A DNA stretch of 64,000 nucleotides from JAUIAI01 sp045106815 (GTDB taxonomy: Bacteria; Pseudomonadota; Gammaproteobacteria; Burkholderiales; Burkholderiaceae_E). Within the stretch, counting starts at the first letter, position 1, and each line of letters begins with the position of its first letter. Below, in pieces: positions 62,772-64,000 of this stretch. A model generated the notes under the pieces. It saw nothing but the letters and a program-made list of their open reading frames with translations, ran no database searches and had not been told where the DNA came from. The stretch is from the NCBI GenBank assembly GCA_045106815.1, contig JBGCFG010000005.1, positions 31,849 to 95,848 of the forward strand, read 5' to 3'. The position numbers were made by a program, and so were the translations under genes.

Positions 62772-63228
62772 TAAGGTGCCTGAAGTTTAAGCAGAAACGA
62801 CGATATCGGCGGCTTTGGCTGAACCGCTGGAAGCCACAATCTTTGGATGTTCGCTGGAAATTCGACCCGCTGACTCACAATTGATCCCGAATTGCAGCAG
62901 CGCTCGCCAATTTAAGCTGGCATGGCGCGAATACCCTCGCCTCAGCGCCAACTAAAAATGCAGGTGCTCATGTCGGAATTGTGGGCTTTCAGGCTGACAA
63001 TTCGATATGGTTGTGCACTCAGTCGACCTGATCGCCCAATCAAGGGCTGAAAATCGGCTCAGGAAGCTTGTTTTAGGACTTAATGCGTTGCTGGCGACGG
63101 TGAACCTCAACCCTCTCCTATCGACCTCAGATTCTACCTGTTTCGTGCAAGAAAGCCCAATCTTCCGATTGACAAGAACCGCCCTATCGAGTTGTAATCG
63201 AAGGCTTTTTTCAACTTAGAGCCCCATT
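62772..63228. other. dnaA-rpmH intergenic region
   Basis: 457 bp between divergent dnaA and rpmH. It contains the rpmH promoter (63169-63198) and presumably the dnaA promoter. By eye I find no TTATNCACA-type DnaA-box cluster, no long AT-rich unwinding element and no 13-mer array. Confidence 0.4.
63169..63198 (+). promoter_or_regulatory. rpmH promoter
   Basis: TTGACA (63169-63174) and TGTAAT (63193-63198) with an 18-bp spacer match sigma-70 -35/-10 boxes, with only one mismatch in the -10. It is 31 bp before the rpmH ATG. Confidence 0.7.
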
Positions 63229-63363
63229 ATGAAAAGGACATACCAGCCGTCCGTTGTTCGGCGCAAGCGGACCCATGGATTTCGTGTACGCATGAAGACC
63301 CGTGGAGGCCGTGCAGTGATTCGCGCCCGTCGCGCCAAAGGTCGCAAGCGCTTGGCCGTGTAA
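63229..63363 (+). CDS. rpmH: 50S ribosomal protein L34
   Basis: 44 residues: MKRTYQPSVVRRKRTHGFRV start and the basic ending KGRKRLAV, a standard L34. It is translated from the ATG at 63229, and no rnpA follows in the next 637 bp, where most bacteria have it. Confidence 0.96.
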   Translation: MKRTYQPSVVRRKRTHGFRVRMKTRGGRAVIRARRAKGRKRLAV

Positions 63364-63366
63364 TTT

Positions 63367-63408
63367 GCTTGCTGATCTGCGCTTGCTGATCTGTGCTGGC
63401 TAATCTGA
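63367..63408 (+). repeat. Three 14-bp tandem repeats right after rpmH
   Basis: Unit GCTTGCTGATCTGC (63367-63380), GCTTGCTGATCTGT (63381-63394) and the diverged GCTGGCTAATCTGA (63395-63408). The first two differ by one base, the third by more. They lie 3 bp after the rpmH stop. Confidence 0.8.
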
Positions 63409-63510
63409 GTCGCGTTTGACCGACATAGTAGATAACTTCGACTAATCGGCAGGTTTTTCTCACAGGCAGCAATAATTGGCGAGCGTTTGGGCTAGGTTTT
63501 AAGCCGTTTT

Positions 63511-63530
63511 AAAGGCAGATAAAGGCAGAT
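63511..63530 (+). repeat. Two perfect 10-bp direct repeats
   Basis: AAAGGCAGAT occurs twice in tandem, framed by the inverted pair AAGCCG/CGGCTT. Meaning unknown. Confidence 0.7.
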
Positions 63531-64000
63531 AATGCGGCTTTGGGACGAATATAGTGCCCTTCAGATTGCGGCAAATCACCATAGCGTGAGTACGACCTCA
63601 CAAATCGGCTACCGTATTCATGATTGGTGGTATGACCAGGGCTGGTTTTAGAGCACCGAGGGCCCTCGATTGCCCGACGAGGCATCCCCGAGCTTAGCCA
63701 AGATCGACAATCCAGCTAAACTGCAAGCCGCAGTTGCATTCGGTTTTCTGGTTTGCGGATTCAGATAGCTTCAATCAGGGGATTTTGGCTAATTGATCGA
63801 TCTTAGAAAACGGCTTCCTTAGGGGTAGATTGGCATTTGATCTGCCTAGAGCCTTAGTGAATAAACCGTCGTTTATGCTGTTTCGACTCTGCCTTGACCG
63901 TATTTTATGCGAGTAACGGTGATTTTAAGCGGAGTTAATGGTTGTTAGCCGCTGAATGAAGAAGTTTCGGACACAAAATTTCATGGCAACAAAGCTCTTG

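Larger units (their letters stand above)
63364..64000. other. Non-coding region after rpmH (rnpA absent)
   Basis: 637 bp without a recognisable gene on either strand. It holds three 14-bp tandem repeats (63367-63408), two 10-bp repeats (63511-63530), an AAGCCG/CGGCTT inverted pair around them (63501-63506 / 63535-63540), and a perfect palindrome CGAGGGCCCTCG (63657-63668). It could be part of the origin, but that is not shown. Confidence 0.45.

Noticed and set aside
63007..63219. A 70-codon plus-strand frame before rpmH
   Set aside because: It covers the rpmH promoter and has no recognisable features.
1..64000. CRISPR arrays, insertion sequences, tRNA and rRNA genes
   Set aside because: No spaced direct-repeat array, transposase frame, or tRNA/rRNA-like sequence was seen on either strand.

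Overview
The window looks like about 64 kb of chromosome next to the replication origin of a betaproteobacterium, most probably a Burkholderiales (Alcaligenaceae-like) aquatic bacterium. The evidence is the rpmH / dnaA-dnaN-gyrB block at the right edge, the fmt-def / LysM-dprA / topB order, an ntrYX-type pair beside rsmB, and two small families that I know mainly from Burkholderiales (DUF3567 at 35419-35673, DUF3717 at 51531-51761). Base composition is moderate and even. I see no insertion sequence, phage, CRISPR array, rRNA or tRNA.

Left part, 1-6.6 kb: the tail of a GT14 glycosyltransferase, then an iron block with fur, an FbpABC ferric-iron importer, a Bfd-type ferredoxin, a bacterioferritin and a tiny exported His/Cys-rich peptide. 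Fur-box-like palindromes lie in the fur-fbpA gap and before bfd. A third, with two overlapping palindromes, lies at 53.75 kb between an unknown 88-residue protein and nudC. From 6.5 to 19 kb come an HD-domain protein, metH, an FAH-family/Ldh2-family pair, a DUF3299-ABC exporter operon, a K+ channel-like protein with an altered filter, an outer-membrane-type protein, a metallophosphoesterase and a PhyH-family dioxygenase.

Middle, 19-38 kb: accessory metabolism and transport. There is a glpR/ugp-type sugar-phosphate ABC operon ending in an EEP-family hydrolase. Next comes a divergent pair, a CaiB-type CoA-transferase (followed by an FAD oxidoreductase) against a citrate synthase with a DNA-binding N-terminus; two palindromes centred 20 bp apart lie between them. 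Then follow a BMP-family binding lipoprotein with a long LEA-like tether and a leftward gene set encoding a Rieske oxygenase, a glutamine-synthetase-like ligase, a 2Fe-2S ferredoxin and a TRAP binding protein. The section ends with an RTX-type secreted protein that seems to carry a lectin-like domain inserted in its calcium repeats.

Right part, 38-64 kb: housekeeping genes. These are an NtrX-like regulator without an ATPase domain, NtrY, DUF4390, rsmB, htpX, fmt, def, a LysM protein, dprA, a topoisomerase III with a histone-like tail, chaC and a PLP dehydratase, nudC, small lipoproteins, an enoyl-CoA hydratase, gyrB, dnaN, dnaA and rpmH. The expected rnpA does not follow rpmH. Instead about 640 bp without a recognisable gene begins with three 14-bp tandem repeats. 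No consensus DnaA-box cluster was found by eye around dnaA.

The most novel-looking elements are the self-operator candidate at the citrate synthase/CoA-transferase divergon, the orphan Rieske/GS-like amine module, the LEA-tethered BMP lipoprotein, the interrupted RTX protein, a bacterioferritin lacking one ferroxidase ligand, and the missing rnpA.
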